A stretch of DNA of 41,425 nucleotides, taken from a virus. Positions 21,272 to 30,180 of this stretch are shown here, in pieces (positions within the stretch are counted from its first letter, which is position 1; each line of letters starts with the position of its first letter). Below the pieces are notes generated by a model. The model was not told the DNA's origin. It saw only the letters and a list, made by a program, of their open reading frames with translations, and did not search any database. Location of the stretch: IMG/VR virus record IMGVR_UViG_3300036851_000391, positions 1 to 41,425 of that record. One strand, 5' to 3'. A program made the translations under genes and the position numbers.

Positions 21272-22572
21272 GCAGCGGCGGCTCTACAACTGTGCAAAAA
21301 AGTGATCCTTGGGCGGGCGCGCAGCCATACCTAAAGGACATCATGATGCAGGGAGCCGCCCAGTATTACGGCGGCGGCCCGGCCTACTATCCCGGACAGA
21401 CCTTCGTGGGGCCGACGCCCGGGCAGATCGGCGGCTGGGATACCCAGCTCAATTACGCCGATCAGGTCTTTGGCGGACAGCAGGCGCCGCAGTTCGGACA
21501 GGCGACCGGTGCGCTCGGCTCCGCGCTTGCGGGCAATACGACACTCGGCTCGATGGCGAACACGCTCTCGCCAGTTTCCAGCAATGCGCTGTCGACCAGT
21601 TTTGCAAATCCGTTCGGCACGGCAGGCGGTCTCGATGCGCGCGGCGCCATCCAGCAGCAGCTTTCGGGCACGCCGGACTACTCAGGCCTTCAGGGCGCGA
21701 TCGATGCCGCGAACAAACCGCTCCTGCGGCAGTTCGAACAGGAATTCATCCCCGGGTTGAATCAGCGCGCCTCGTTCCTCGGTAACTCTTCGGGTGCGAT
21801 CAAGGATCTGAATCGTGTGCTGCCCGAGCTCGGCGAGCGCATGTCACTCAATGCGCTGTCTCTCACCGAGGGCGAACGACAACGCGCGTTGTCCTCGCGT
21901 GAGAACGCGGCGAACCTCGTGGCGCAGGGTGGATTGTCGACGCAGACCAACGCGCTGGGCCTTGGCGGTCTTGCCGGCCAACTGGCCTCGGGGCAAAGCG
22001 ATGCGCAGCTGCGCGCAGTCGGTCAGTTCCCGGCGCTCGCGCAGGCCGGTGCGATACCCGGTCAGCTGTCCTCGCAGTTCGCGGACTGGGGCGCGGGCTT
22101 TCAGGATGCGGCGCTTCAGGATCAGGTCAATCGCTACAACTTCTACCAGAACCTGCCAGCGCAGAACCTCGCGCGCTACAGCGGCATCATCCAAGGCTTC
22201 GGCGGACTGGGTGGGCAGCAGTCGAGTCAGTTCGACCCAAGTAGCGCGCAGCAATTTGCCGGCGCCGCTGGTGGCGCGCTGACCGGGGCGGCTCTCGGCG
22301 CGAAATATGGGACTGCCGCAGGGCCTTGGGGCACGGCCATCGGCGCCGTCGGCGGCGGCCTTCTCGGCTACTTCTCCGACCGTCGTCTGAAAACCCATAT
22401 CGTTCGCGTGGGCCAACTGCCCAGTGGCCTGCCGCTCTATCGTTTCCGCTTCCGCGGATCGCTCGCTGAGTGTCTCGGCGTCATGAGCGATGAGGTGCGC
22501 GAACGCTTTCCGCACGCCGTCACGCGCGATATTTCTGGCTTTGACCGCGTCGACTACAGAGCGATCTGCTAA
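21268..22572 (+). CDS. Internal virion protein with S74-like C-terminal chaperone segment
   Basis: 434 residues, Gly/Ala/Gln-rich, with helical FIPGLNQRASFLGNSSGAIKD and a glycine-rich hydrophobic stretch near 340-370 that could cross a membrane. The C-terminus SDRRLKTHIVRVGQLPSGLP...VMSDEVRERFPHAV...VDYRAI matches the short peptidase-S74-type ending common in podovirus virion proteins. Part of the DNA-injection set with the next two genes. Confidence 0.65.
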   Translation: MSSGGSTTVQKSDPWAGAQPYLKDIMMQGAAQYYGGGPAYYPGQTFVGPTPGQIGGWDTQLNYADQVFGGQQAPQFGQATGALGSALAGNTTLGSMANTLSPVSSNALSTSFANPFGTAGGLDARGAIQQQLSGTPDYSGLQGAIDAANKPLLRQFEQEFIPGLNQRASFLGNSSGAIKDLNRVLPELGERMSLNALSLTEGERQRALSSRENAANLVAQGGLSTQTNALGLGGLAGQLASGQSDAQLRAVGQFPALAQAGAIPGQLSSQFADWGAGFQDAALQDQVNRYNFYQNLPAQNLARYSGIIQGFGGLGGQQSSQFDPSSAQQFAGAAGGALTGAALGAKYGTAAGPWGTAIGAVGGGLLGYFSDRRLKTHIVRVGQLPSGLPLYRFRFRGSLAECLGVMSDEVRERFPHAVTRDISGFDRVDYRAIC

Positions 22573-23843
22573 TGGCTTTCGGCCAGTTCGTACAAGACGG
22601 TCTTGGAATGCTCGGGCAGCGCATGTTCCCGGTCGATCCTGGCATGTCAGTGCCCGGCGCGCAGCCGGATCCGGCTTACGCACGGGAGGCGCAGCAGAAC
22701 GCACTTGTGAACCTGGGGCTCGGTCTCATGGCAGCGCGCGACGATCGCCAGGGCCTCGGGCATGGTCTTGCCAACGCCTTCCAGAATGCGCAGCAGGGCT
22801 ATCAGGGAGCGATGGACCGAGCCTTCCGCAATACGCTCCTGAAGCGTCAACTCGATTACGAGCAGCAGGACCGCGACCGGCAGGCGAAGACACAGGAGCG
22901 TCAGGACCGGCAGAGCGCCGCGGCGACGGCGGGCCGTGTTGCGGCAGCCATCCAGAGTCCGCAGTACGCGGCCAATCCCATGGCGTACTGGGAGCTCATC
23001 AAGAGCAATCCCGATGTGCAGGCGGCGGTCAAGCAGGCGGGGATTCAACTGCCGGAGCAGATGACGCCCGAATCCTACCAGGGGCTCGCGCAGCAGCTCG
23101 GCGCGTTCTCGCAGGCGAGTGGTCCTGCCGCCGCTGCGCCGACATCGACGGATGACATGCGCGAGTACGCTCTCGCGCAGTCGCAAGGATTCAAAGGATC
23201 GTTCTTCGACTACGTGAAAGCTGTAAAGGCAGCCGGCGCACAGCAGATCAATCTGCCGAGCGGCTACCGCTGGAATGCGGATGGCACGATGTCGCCGATC
23301 AAAGGCGGCCCGGCCGACAAGCCGCCGCAACGTTCGGAGGGCGATAAGAAGGCAGGCGTGTTATTGCAAGGCATGAGAGATGCCGAAGCGCAACTCTCGA
23401 CGTTGACCGGAACCGACACGAGTTCGTTCCTGAATTCGCTCGCCAGCAAGATTCCGGGTGGCGGGATGTTGCAGTCGGAAGAGTACCGCAAGTACAAGGC
23501 TGCGGCCGATCGCTGGGCCTCGAACTATCTCTATCTGAAATCGGGCGCGCAGGCCGGGAAGGATGAGATCGCGACAACGGTCACTCAGTTCTTCCCACAA
23601 CCTGGCGATGGGCCGGAAGTCAGTGCCCAGAAAGACGCCGCGCGCGCGCAGGAACTTGCCTCTGGAGAGGGTACATACGGCGGCGCTCAGCCGGCAGCGA
23701 CGCCACCGACTGCTACGCAACCGCCTGCTGCGCCACCTCAGCGACGAGAAGCACCACCTGAGGCGGTGAAGGCACTGCTCGGCAATCCGCAGCTGCGCGA
23801 GCAGTTCCAGGCGAAGTACGGGTACCTCCCCGGCGGCTTCTAA
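22572..23843 (+). CDS. Internal virion / DNA-injection protein
   Basis: 423 residues, helical. A coiled coil rich in Gln, Asp and Arg ([20 protein letters not shown]) lies about residues 90-115. The C-terminal half contains [20 protein letters not shown] and FFPQPGD, typical of podovirus injection proteins, then a Pro/Ala-rich linker. It starts by TAATG overlap and is coupled to the next gene in the same way. Confidence 0.65.
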   Translation: MAFGQFVQDGLGMLGQRMFPVDPGMSVPGAQPDPAYAREAQQNALVNLGLGLMAARDDRQGLGHGLANAFQNAQQGYQGAMDRAFRNTLLKRQLDYEQQDRDRQAKTQERQDRQSAAATAGRVAAAIQSPQYAANPMAYWELIKSNPDVQAAVKQAGIQLPEQMTPESYQGLAQQLGAFSQASGPAAAAPTSTDDMREYALAQSQGFKGSFFDYVKAVKAAGAQQINLPSGYRWNADGTMSPIKGGPADKPPQRSEGDKKAGVLLQGMRDAEAQLSTLTGTDTSSFLNSLASKIPGGGMLQSEEYRKYKAAADRWASNYLYLKSGAQAGKDEIATTVTQFFPQPGDGPEVSAQKDAARAQELASGEGTYGGAQPAATPPTATQPPAAPPQRREAPPEAVKALLGNPQLREQFQAKYGYLPGGF

Positions 23844-25657
23844 TGGCGAACTATTTCGACCAGTTCGATGCACCAGCCCAGGCTAGTGGCGGGAATTTCT
23901 TCGATCAGTTCGATGGACCGGTCGGCCGGCGCACTGCTGGCAACATCGATCTGCACAGCCGGCCCGTCGTGCGCAACCAGGACGGATCGATCAGCACCGT
24001 GCGCTCGATGTCAATCGGCACCGAGAAGGGTGAGGTCCTGATCCCGACCGTGAGTGATGACGGCAGGCTCATGACGGAAGACGAGGCGATCGCCCAGTAC
24101 AGAAAGAGCGGCCGGCATCTCGGTATCTTCGATACGCCTCAGAACGCCACGGCGTATGCCAGCGCGTTGCATGATCAGCAGGCGAAAGAATACCTGCCGC
24201 AGTCGGCGCCAGCAGCCCCGCAAGCTGCCGTGCAGAAGCCACTGTCACCCGAGCAAATCGCAATGCTGAAGGCGACGCGCGGGGCTCTGCCGTTCGGCAT
24301 CGGCAACCTTCCTCCGGAGTATCAGAGCGCCATCATCCGCCCGGCCGTGAGGGCGGTTTCAGGAATACCGCGCCTCGCACTCGATGCTGGCGTGGCCGCC
24401 GGCAATTTAGGTCGGCGCGCGCTCGGTATCCAGGGTGATGACCTGCAGTCGCCAACTGTCGCAATGGATCAGGCTTTGGATGCGACGACGCAGAGGCCCG
24501 AGGGGTTTGCTAACAAGGCCGCCGAGGTCGTGAGCACCGGACTCATGGGTGCCGCGATCCCGGCGGGCGCATTGACGCGAACCGCAGCTGCGCCAGCTGG
24601 TTTCACACCACAGGTGAAGCTCACTCCGCAACAGGAAACCCTCGCCGCGGGCCGCGAGGCGGGCTATGTTGTGCCGCCTTCGACCGTGAAGCCGACTGTC
24701 ACGAATCAACTCGTGGAGAGCCTCGGCGGGAAAGCGGCTACACAACAGGCTGCCGCAATCCGCAACCAGCAGGTCACCAATACGCTCGCGGCCCAATCTC
24801 TTGGCCTGCCGGCCAAAACGCAGATCACGCCTCAGGTTCTCAAGACACTACGTACCGAGGCGGGAGAGGTTTACAAGGAGGTCGGGAGTTCCGGACGCAT
24901 CGCTGTCGATCCAAAATACGTGGATGACCTCGCAGAGATCGCCAAGGGCCCCGCGTCGATCGCCGACGACTTCCCGCAGGCTTCCGTGGCAGCAAGCGAC
25001 AAGATCCAGAAACTCGTCGATTCGCTTCTCCGGGATTCGTTCAGCGCTAAGTCCGCCATGGCCTATTTGCGTACGCTTCGCAATGAGGCGACCGCGAATA
25101 TCCGATCAGCCAAGATCGCCGGCGGTGATCCCGAGAAGTTGGCTCTCGGCACCGCTCAGCGTGAGGCAGCGGCGGCGCTCGAGGATGTGGTGGTTCGGCA
25201 TCTGGGCGCGCAGGGGAAGTCCGCTCTGGCGGAATCATTCAACCAGGCGCGCACGCTCATCGCGAAGACTCACTCTGTTGAGGATGCACTTAACCCCGCA
25301 ACCGGCAACGTGGTGGCACGTGAACTCGCGACGCAACTGAAGCGAGGAAGGCCACTCTCCGGAGAGCTGAAGGTCGCCGGAGATTTTGCGCGCGCCTTCC
25401 CGAAAGCAGCGGAGGAGGTGAAGCACAGCGGGCCGGTGAGCGCACTCGATGCGCTGATTGCTGGCGGCGGCGGGCTCGGCCTGAATCCGGGTTTCTTCTT
25501 GTGGCCCGGTGCGCGCTGGATGGCTCGGCAGGGTCTATTGAGTCCTGTTGCTCAGAACCGCCTGTTACCCGGCGCTGGTGCCGGCATTTCGATGCCGCCT
25601 GGGCCGGTCATGGGTGCGATGAGCGCCTATGGTTCATCGCCACTTGTTTCTCAGTAG
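23843..25657 (+). CDS. Large internal virion protein
   Basis: 604 residues. The N-terminus duplicates a short motif (YFDQFDAP and FFDQFDGP). Residues about 34-115 ([56 protein letters not shown]) form a domain frequent in the large injected proteins of podoviruses. A long helical region follows and the C-terminus has hydrophobic segments. Likely ejected with the genome to span the envelope. It ends convergently, overlapping the minus-strand gene at 25634 by 24 bases. Confidence 0.65.
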   Translation: MANYFDQFDAPAQASGGNFFDQFDGPVGRRTAGNIDLHSRPVVRNQDGSISTVRSMSIGTEKGEVLIPTVSDDGRLMTEDEAIAQYRKSGRHLGIFDTPQNATAYASALHDQQAKEYLPQSAPAAPQAAVQKPLSPEQIAMLKATRGALPFGIGNLPPEYQSAIIRPAVRAVSGIPRLALDAGVAAGNLGRRALGIQGDDLQSPTVAMDQALDATTQRPEGFANKAAEVVSTGLMGAAIPAGALTRTAAAPAGFTPQVKLTPQQETLAAGREAGYVVPPSTVKPTVTNQLVESLGGKAATQQAAAIRNQQVTNTLAAQSLGLPAKTQITPQVLKTLRTEAGEVYKEVGSSGRIAVDPKYVDDLAEIAKGPASIADDFPQASVAASDKIQKLVDSLLRDSFSAKSAMAYLRTLRNEATANIRSAKIAGGDPEKLALGTAQREAAAALEDVVVRHLGAQGKSALAESFNQARTLIAKTHSVEDALNPATGNVVARELATQLKRGRPLSGELKVAGDFARAFPKAAEEVKHSGPVSALDALIAGGGGLGLNPGFFLWPGARWMARQGLLSPVAQNRLLPGAGAGISMPPGPVMGAMSAYGSSPLVSQ

Positions 25658-25819
25658 TCGCAAATCGATCTTCCGCCATATGAAGTCGCAGAAGTAGTAG
25701 ACCGGAAGCATAGCGATGAGTCCAAACCACGGATTGACCATGCCGAGCATGACGACGGTGCCGCCTCCGACGCAGCCGATGAGCACAATCAAACAAAGCT
25801 GCAACATGCACTCATTCAC
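25634..25819 (-). CDS. Small membrane protein of the leftward lipoprotein cassette
   Basis: 61 residues from GTG 25819 (or 57 from ATG 25807). Two hydrophobic segments, [20 protein letters not shown] and [18 protein letters not shown], then a basic tail. It is coupled to the end of the upstream lipoprotein gene. Inner-membrane protein, function unknown; possibly a partner of the lipoprotein. Confidence 0.55.
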   Translation of the reverse strand: MNECMLQLCLIVLIGCVGGGTVVMLGMVNPWFGLIAMLPVYYFCDFIWRKIDLRLLRNKWR

Positions 25820-26174
25820 TCAGCCGGATCGCATCTCCGACACATTTCACGGATGCCCAGCAGTTGTTGCGCCAGTCGGTGTCGCTATTCGTTTGGCACA
25901 ACGTGTTCATCACCGCATTCGCGCCACGCTGGGCTGCCTGAATCAGAAGGCCCTGCATCGCTTCATCGCTCGATACATTGGGGGCCTGGAACTTGTTTCG
26001 GTTGCAAGACAGACCGCTCACGGCGCCAAGACTCGAGTATGCGCCAGTCGGCGCGGCATCGAGAACCTTCACATTGAGCACAGAAGCACGTTGGCTAGGC
26101 GAGAGTGTTTCGACGCGCGGATTAGACATACAGCCGGCCAGCACGAGCAGTATCCCTATTGTTATGTAACGCAC
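25812..26174 (-). CDS. RcsF/DUF4156-like outer-membrane lipoprotein
   Basis: 120 residues from a GTG at 26174, chosen because AGGAGG lies ideally upstream and the signal peptide then starts VRYITIGILLVLAGC with a lipobox at residue 15. The mature domain has YSSLGAVSGLSC, a helix with AAQRGANAVMNTLC, then NNC and VKCVGDAI. The four cysteines and the ANAV helix copy the spacing of E. coli RcsF (C-35-C-9-C-6-C; here 36, 12, 6), the sensor of envelope stress that feeds the Rcs phosphorelay. DUF4156 lipoproteins are similar. A TATAGT element (26198-26193) lies just upstream. It runs against the late operon, which fits independent expression in the lysogen. Confidence 0.65.
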   Translation of the reverse strand: MRYITIGILLVLAGCMSNPRVETLSPSQRASVLNVKVLDAAPTGAYSSLGAVSGLSCNRNKFQAPNVSSDEAMQGLLIQAAQRGANAVMNTLCQTNSDTDWRNNCWASVKCVGDAIRLSE

Positions 26175-26266
26175 GGATTCCCTCCTGATTTGACTATAGC
26201 GCGGGACCATGCCCGATGGCGAGCTTCCAGTGCTGTGCTGCGTTTCGCATTCCAGATGAAGACGAG

Positions 26267-26608
26267 ATGAATGAAGTTGTCGAAACGCTCAAAACCGTCG
26301 TCGTAGTGCTGCTGGGAATCATCGTGACAATCGTCGGATGGTTTGCCAAGCGCACCTCGGACCGCGTTGATGAGATCAAGGAGTCGGTCGTGACGCGGGC
26401 GGAACTGGCGACGACGCTTGCCTTCATCCGTGAGGACCGCCTTGCCCAACACAAGGAGAATCGCGAAGCGTTGGCGCGTATCGAGACGAAGATCGATGCC
26501 AATGAGGAGCGGTCTTCGCTCACGCGTCACGACACCAACGAATCGGTCCATGCCCTTGCACTGCAGGTGGCGGTGCTCACAAAACACAATCGGACGCACG
26601 AGCGATGA
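26267..26608 (+). CDS. Membrane-anchored coiled-coil protein of the lysis region
   Basis: 113 residues from ATG 26267. A single N-terminal membrane helix (TVVVVLLGIIVTIVGWF) is followed by a long charged helix (VDEIKESVVTRAELATTLAF ... LARIETKIDANEERSS). This topology fits holin-associated or XhlA/spanin-like lysis proteins. ATGA coupling to the 28-residue gene supports the start. The exact lysis role cannot be decided from sequence. Confidence 0.6.
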   Translation: MNEVVETLKTVVVVLLGIIVTIVGWFAKRTSDRVDEIKESVVTRAELATTLAFIREDRLAQHKENREALARIETKIDANEERSSLTRHDTNESVHALALQVAVLTKHNRTHER

Positions 26609-26691
26609 GCGACCTGCAGCGCGCGATCCTCGTGGGTCTCGCCATCGCGGCGCCGATCATCTTTGTGCTGTATCTGGTGATGTTCGTATGA
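26605..26691 (+). CDS. 28-residue single-span membrane peptide
   Basis: ATG 26605 overlaps the previous stop, and its TGA (26689-26691) overlaps the endolysin start (ATG 26688), so it is a coupled cistron. The product is MSDLQRAI followed by one hydrophobic segment of about 20 residues. Candidate pinholin, antiholin or holin accessory peptide directly before the endolysin. Confidence 0.6.
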   Translation: MSDLQRAILVGLAIAAPIIFVLYLVMFV

Positions 26692-27023
26692 GCCGCTTGC
26701 AGGAAGAGTTCGCGCAGTCCGTAGCACGATTGATCCAGAAAGCCAGCGAATTCGGGTATGGCGTTACCTTTGGGGAAGCCTACCGAACGCCCGAGCAGGC
26801 CGCCCTGAATGCGAAGAATGGCAAGGGGATCTCCAATAGCCTGCATATGGATCGCCTCGCCATCGACCTCAACCTGTTCAAGGACGGCGTCTACATCACG
26901 GACGAGCACGGCCACCGCGAGCTTGGAATGTGGTGGGAGTCGCTCGGGCCCATGTATCGCTGGGGCGGTCGGTTCCGGGACCCCAATCACTACAGTCTGT
27001 CTCCAGACGGGAAGCGTGCGTAA
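26688..27023 (+). CDS. Endolysin, M15-type L-Ala-D-Glu/D-Ala carboxypeptidase
   Basis: 111 residues from ATG 26688. The zinc ligands are visible as SLHMDRLAID (His53, Asp60) and PNHYSL (His101). GEAYRTPEQAALNAKNGKG is the usual strand with Arg33. This is the compact VanY/M15 fold of many phage endolysins, which cut the peptide stem of peptidoglycan. No signal peptide, so a holin is needed. A TAATG overlap joins it to the holin gene. Confidence 0.85.
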   Translation: MSRLQEEFAQSVARLIQKASEFGYGVTFGEAYRTPEQAALNAKNGKGISNSLHMDRLAIDLNLFKDGVYITDEHGHRELGMWWESLGPMYRWGGRFRDPNHYSLSPDGKRA

Positions 27024-27220
27024 TGGCTGAATCCAATGTTCCCACCCGGAAAGTTGCGCTCGGCGGCCTGGCTGGCGCCGTCGCAACGGTCATCGTCTGG
27101 GCGTCCAAGGCGTTCGGCGGAGTCGAAGTCCCGGCCGAGATAGCCGTAGCCCTGACAGCCATCTTCACCTTCGCTCTTCAGTATTTCGTAGCCGACAAGG
27201 AGACACCTAATGCTCCGTAG
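27023..27220 (+). CDS. Holin-like membrane protein
   Basis: 65 residues from ATG 27023. Two hydrophobic segments (VALGGLAGAVATVIVWASKAFGG and EIAVALTAIFTFALQYFVA), a short charged C-terminus and the place directly after the endolysin fit a class II holin that permeabilises the inner membrane for endolysin release. Confidence 0.7.
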   Translation: MAESNVPTRKVALGGLAGAVATVIVWASKAFGGVEVPAEIAVALTAIFTFALQYFVADKETPNAP

Positions 27221-27590
27221 ACTTCATTACTCGCCCATCCTGACGTTTCTTATGCTGCTCGCACTCGCGGGGTGCGCTGGCACCCGAGCGGCATACGACG
27301 CCGCTTCCACGCCGCAGCAGAAGGCTTACGTCATTGCCGAGCACTACTCGGCACTCGTCAAGCAGGCGGCCGACCTGAAGGATGCCGGCACGCTCACCGG
27401 AGTGGCGCTCGAGAAGGTTCAGGCGGCAGACCGGGCCGCGAAGCCTCTCGTCGTCGAGCTCACCAAAGCGACCGAGGCGTACCAGGGTGCGCGTAACGCC
27501 CAGAACGAGGCGGAACTGCAGGCCGCACTCAACAAGGCAGTCATCGCCGTCAACAGCCTCATCAACGCTCTGCGAGGAGTCCGCACATGA
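27210..27590 (+). CDS. Lipoprotein of the lysis cassette (spanin-like candidate)
   Basis: 126 residues. Signal peptide with lipobox LLALAGC at residue 22. The mature part is one long Ala-rich helix (AYVIAEHYSALVKQAADLKD ... LNKAVIAVNSLINALRG). It begins within the end of the holin gene. Position and lipid anchor suggest an outer-membrane spanin component, although o-spanins are usually shorter and Pro-rich. Confidence 0.6.
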   Translation: MLRRLHYSPILTFLMLLALAGCAGTRAAYDAASTPQQKAYVIAEHYSALVKQAADLKDAGTLTGVALEKVQAADRAAKPLVVELTKATEAYQGARNAQNEAELQAALNKAVIAVNSLINALRGVRT

Positions 27591-27820
27591 ATCCGACCAT
27601 TCTCCTGATCCTTCGCGCCGTGGGCATGCTGGCCGGTCTGCAGGGCAAGCAGAAGCTCGGTGACTCGATCGCGCTGCTTGCCGATGCCGGGCAGGCCGGC
27701 CAGAACGTCGACGCGCACATGGCGATGGTCGCAACCGCACTGGAGGCTGGTGTAGAGCCAGATCCGGTGGAACTGCGCAGTCGTATCGAGGCGGAGTCCG
27801 ATCGACTTCAGGGAACCTGA
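27587..27820 (+). CDS. Hypothetical small protein after the lysis lipoprotein
   Basis: 77 residues (MNPTILLILRAVGMLAGLQG), ATGA-coupled to the lipoprotein gene. A mildly hydrophobic N-terminal helix is followed by an acidic helical C-terminus (EPDPVELRSRIEAESDRLQ). A similar gene often accompanies the lysis genes in related phages; function unknown. Confidence 0.55.
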   Translation: MNPTILLILRAVGMLAGLQGKQKLGDSIALLADAGQAGQNVDAHMAMVATALEAGVEPDPVELRSRIEAESDRLQGT

Positions 27821-27856
27821 TTTCACAGCGGAGCATTGCTCCAGCGGAGGTATGTC

Positions 27857-28039
27857 ATGATCACCATGCTCCTCGTCGCCTTCATCGTCTTGTGCATCGT
27901 CGGGCTGATCCTGTGGGGCATCAACCAAATCCCTGGCATCCCACCCGTAGTGAAGGTCGTTGTCTACGTGATCGTGGGCGTCGTTCTATTACTGTGGCTT
28001 TTGCAGTATGTGCAGGGGCACGGGGTCGCGCTGAACTGA
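27857..28039 (+). CDS. Small two-span membrane protein (Thivi_2564-like)
   Basis: 60 residues from ATG 27857 with GGAGG six bases upstream. Two strongly hydrophobic helices (MLLVAFIVLCIVGLILWGIN and VVVYVIVGVVLLLWLLQYV) are joined by IPGIPPVVK. The pattern resembles the Thivi_2564 family of tiny bacterial and phage membrane proteins. Last gene of the rightward block; the following genes converge on it. Confidence 0.65.
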   Translation: MITMLLVAFIVLCIVGLILWGINQIPGIPPVVKVVVYVIVGVVLLLWLLQYVQGHGVALN

Positions 28040-28045
28040 CGAAGA

Positions 28046-28174
28046 TCAGAACGAGCCCCTCAGCCGCGCCCACACATCCCGCACCATAAGCGCCGGGATC
28101 ACGATCGCGCAGAACAGGCTCCCGGCCCGGACTTCTCGCCCTCGCGAGCCGTTCGATAGACCGTCGTTTCCCAA
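28046..28174 (-). CDS. Possible small membrane peptide overlapping the next gene
   Basis: A frame from TTG 28174 to TGA 28048-28046 encodes LGNDGLSNGSRGREVRAGSL followed by a hydrophobic FCAIVIPALMV segment and a basic end (42 residues). It overlaps the C-terminus of the gene at 28099 in another frame. Composition is protein-like, but the TTG start and lack of a clear ribosome site keep this tentative. Confidence 0.3.
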   Translation of the reverse strand: MGNDGLSNGSRGREVRAGSLFCAIVIPALMVRDVWARLRGSF

Positions 28175-28332
28175 TGACGCATGCCGATGACGTAGTGCAT
28201 GGGCTCAATCGCCAGCGCCATCTCGTCGCGGTCGTCCTGCTGCGGAACGTTCGTTCCGTGCACAGTCGAGCCGACCATGGCACGCAGGATCACCATTGTG
28301 CCCTTAGGCAAATTCGTTGTTGGATCGATCAT
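28099..28332 (-). CDS. Hypothetical protein, third gene of the Ro operon
   Basis: 77 residues from ATG 28332, ATGA-coupled to the helix-turn-helix gene. It contains MIDPTTNLPKGTMVILRAMV, acidic DDRDEMALAIEPMH and YVIGMRHWETTVYRTA. The end is Ser/Gly-rich where another frame overlaps. No family recognised. Confidence 0.5.
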   Translation of the reverse strand: MIDPTTNLPKGTMVILRAMVGSTVHGTNVPQQDDRDEMALAIEPMHYVIGMRHWETTVYRTAREGEKSGPGACSARS

Positions 28333-28526
28333 GGTCCGCGCCTCGCCTTGACCTTCATCTGAAATAGCTCCCACAACTGGGGACGCATCTTCGCCGTCCC
28401 CAGTTCCCAGTCCTGCCATGTGCGGTACGCGACTCCGATCAATTCGCCGGCTTCTTTTCGGGAAAGCCCAGCCGAGAGACGTTTCCGTTTGATCTCGGCC
28501 GGGGTTGGATTACCCGATGAAGGCAT
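28329..28526 (-). CDS. XRE-type helix-turn-helix regulator behind the Ro gene
   Basis: 65 residues from ATG 28526 (73 if the ATG at 28550 is used, which has AGGG upstream). RKRLSAGLSRKEAGELIGVAYRTWQDWELG is a typical Cro/XRE helix-turn-helix. It overlaps the end of the Ro gene and lies in the same transcript. It could autoregulate the operon through the palindrome in its promoter (30559-30577); this is a hypothesis from co-location. Confidence 0.65.
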   Translation of the reverse strand: MPSSGNPTPAEIKRKRLSAGLSRKEAGELIGVAYRTWQDWELGTAKMRPQLWELFQMKVKARRGP

Positions 28527-30153
28527 TGATGGCTTGCGGGAGCGACGCATCCATCCCTACGAAATTCATGCAACCCGCATCCTTCGGGTCGACCACACTT
28601 GACTCCGTCGCCGTGAAGGCGATGAACCCCAGCTTTAGCGGCCCGATCTCGCGCCGGTACGCCTGCAGCTCTGCTGCAGCATGCGTCGGCCCGGCCCACG
28701 TTTCGTTGTCCGTGTAGACAAGCACAGCGTCAGCCTGGACCTTATTCGCGCGCGCCCAGCGAATGGGGAGCGCGCAATCAGTCCCGCCGAAGTTCATACC
28801 ACGCGTCTTCGCGAGTACGTCATTCAGCGAGTCACGCTTCGTGATGCCAAGGTCGCGGAAGTCCGTCGCGAACCCGAAGGCCCAATACTGCGGCTCGGTT
28901 CGTACCGTGATGAGCGCCATCGCCGCAGCAGCCTCCGCCACGGTGATCGGCGACTCGTTCACGGTCATTCCCATGCTGCCCGAGACATCGATGCCGAGGA
29001 TGAAACGCTTGCCAGTCGGTGCCACGTTATGGAACGACAGATCGAACGCGTAGTCCAGCGCACCTGTTACCTGCGGAACCACCGTCCACGAACCAGATCC
29101 ACGGAAGCCTGATCCCTTCGCGTACGTGCGCGAGGCAAGCAGGACATGCCACGGATGCACGCGCGCCTTACGGATTGCTTCACCATCGGCCAGCTTCTCC
29201 TGCACGAACTTCGCCGCCTGAGAGAACGGCGTTAGCAAGCTACACTTCGACAGATTGCCGAGGTTACGGATCAGCGCCGTGTAGCCGAGGGACGGCAGGA
29301 GCGCTTCCCACACTTCCGCGCTCGACAACAGTTCGGTCGGCACGAACTCACGTTGCAGGCGAGTCTCCGCGATGATCTTCGCCGCCGTCTTTGGGTCCTT
29401 CTCATCACGCACGCGCAACCAGCCGTCCACGAACGGTGCCAGCGTGCGTACACCCTCCCATCCCGTGGCCACCGTCTGGCGTTCGGTCAGTGCCTTGCGC
29501 GCCTTCTGAGCGCGACGTTCCGCGCCGACTTCTGGCTCGCAGATCGCATCAAAGACCCGCTTGGTTGCGGCGTCCTGCGTGACAGGGTGCGTCAGGCGCA
29601 GCACGTCCCGATGGGAAACACCGTTGCGCTGCTGATACTTGATCGCCTGAAACGCGATGTCCTGCGCCGGACGGTCCATGTACCACTTCGAAATCGCCGT
29701 ACGGATACCACGGCCCCAGCCTCCGCCAAGTGCCTGCCGGTACTCCACGAAGGTGAAGAGGTGCGTGCCGATGCGGCACACAGCCGGCAGAGCCGCGAAA
29801 GCCGATTTGCGGGTCGCCTGATCGCCACGCACGGAGGCAAGTGCAAGCGCGAAGATGGCCGGTTCATTCTTCGGCGCCAGTCCCTTGTCGGAAATTTCAG
29901 CCGTCTCGCGCACGACTCGAGCGCCGTCCTGCTTGATGCAGTTCAGCACGACGTCAGCGTTTTCAATCGTGAGTTTCTTTTCGCTCGCGTAGTAGGTGCC
30001 GCCCTGGCTCCCGAGAATCAGGAAGCGCCGCAGACGAGACCAGTCGTCGAGTTCGAACACATAGCCGCCAGCCGCGTTCTGGATCATCGGTTGACCCGGC
30101 AACGGCTGCGACTGGGGAGTCTGGAGGGGAGAGAAGTGCTTCGCGTAGGTCAT
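28510..30153 (-). CDS. rsr: Ro60/Rsr-type RNA-binding protein (TROVE plus von Willebrand A domain)
   Basis: 547 residues with a perfect AAGGAGGT ribosome site. The N-terminal TROVE region (about 10-370) shows the Ro hallmarks: GGYVFELDDWSRLRRFLILG, GGTYYASEKKLTIENADVV, GIRTAISKWYMDRP and a HEAT-like helical ring. The C-terminal von Willebrand A domain has a complete MIDAS: DVSGS (Asp389, Ser391, Ser393), Thr458 in GGTD and Asp482 in YTDNE. Ro proteins form a ring that holds misfolded RNA ends and bind Y RNAs outside the ring; in bacteria they tether PNPase or assist RNA maturation. Length matches bacterial Rsr (about 530). It is the first protein gene after four Y-like RNAs, within one presumed transcript. 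No rtcA or rtcB is present. Confidence 0.95.
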   Translation of the reverse strand: MTYAKHFSPLQTPQSQPLPGQPMIQNAAGGYVFELDDWSRLRRFLILGSQGGTYYASEKKLTIENADVVLNCIKQDGARVVRETAEISDKGLAPKNEPAIFALALASVRGDQATRKSAFAALPAVCRIGTHLFTFVEYRQALGGGWGRGIRTAISKWYMDRPAQDIAFQAIKYQQRNGVSHRDVLRLTHPVTQDAATKRVFDAICEPEVGAERRAQKARKALTERQTVATGWEGVRTLAPFVDGWLRVRDEKDPKTAAKIIAETRLQREFVPTELLSSAEVWEALLPSLGYTALIRNLGNLSKCSLLTPFSQAAKFVQEKLADGEAIRKARVHPWHVLLASRTYAKGSGFRGSGSWTVVPQVTGALDYAFDLSFHNVAPTGKRFILGIDVSGSMGMTVNESPITVAEAAAAMALITVRTEPQYWAFGFATDFRDLGITKRDSLNDVLAKTRGMNFGGTDCALPIRWARANKVQADAVLVYTDNETWAGPTHAAAELQAYRREIGPLKLGFIAFTATESSVVDPKDAGCMNFVGMDASLPQAINAFIG

Positions 30154-30180
30154 AAGGACCTCCTTTGTTAGTGAATCAGA

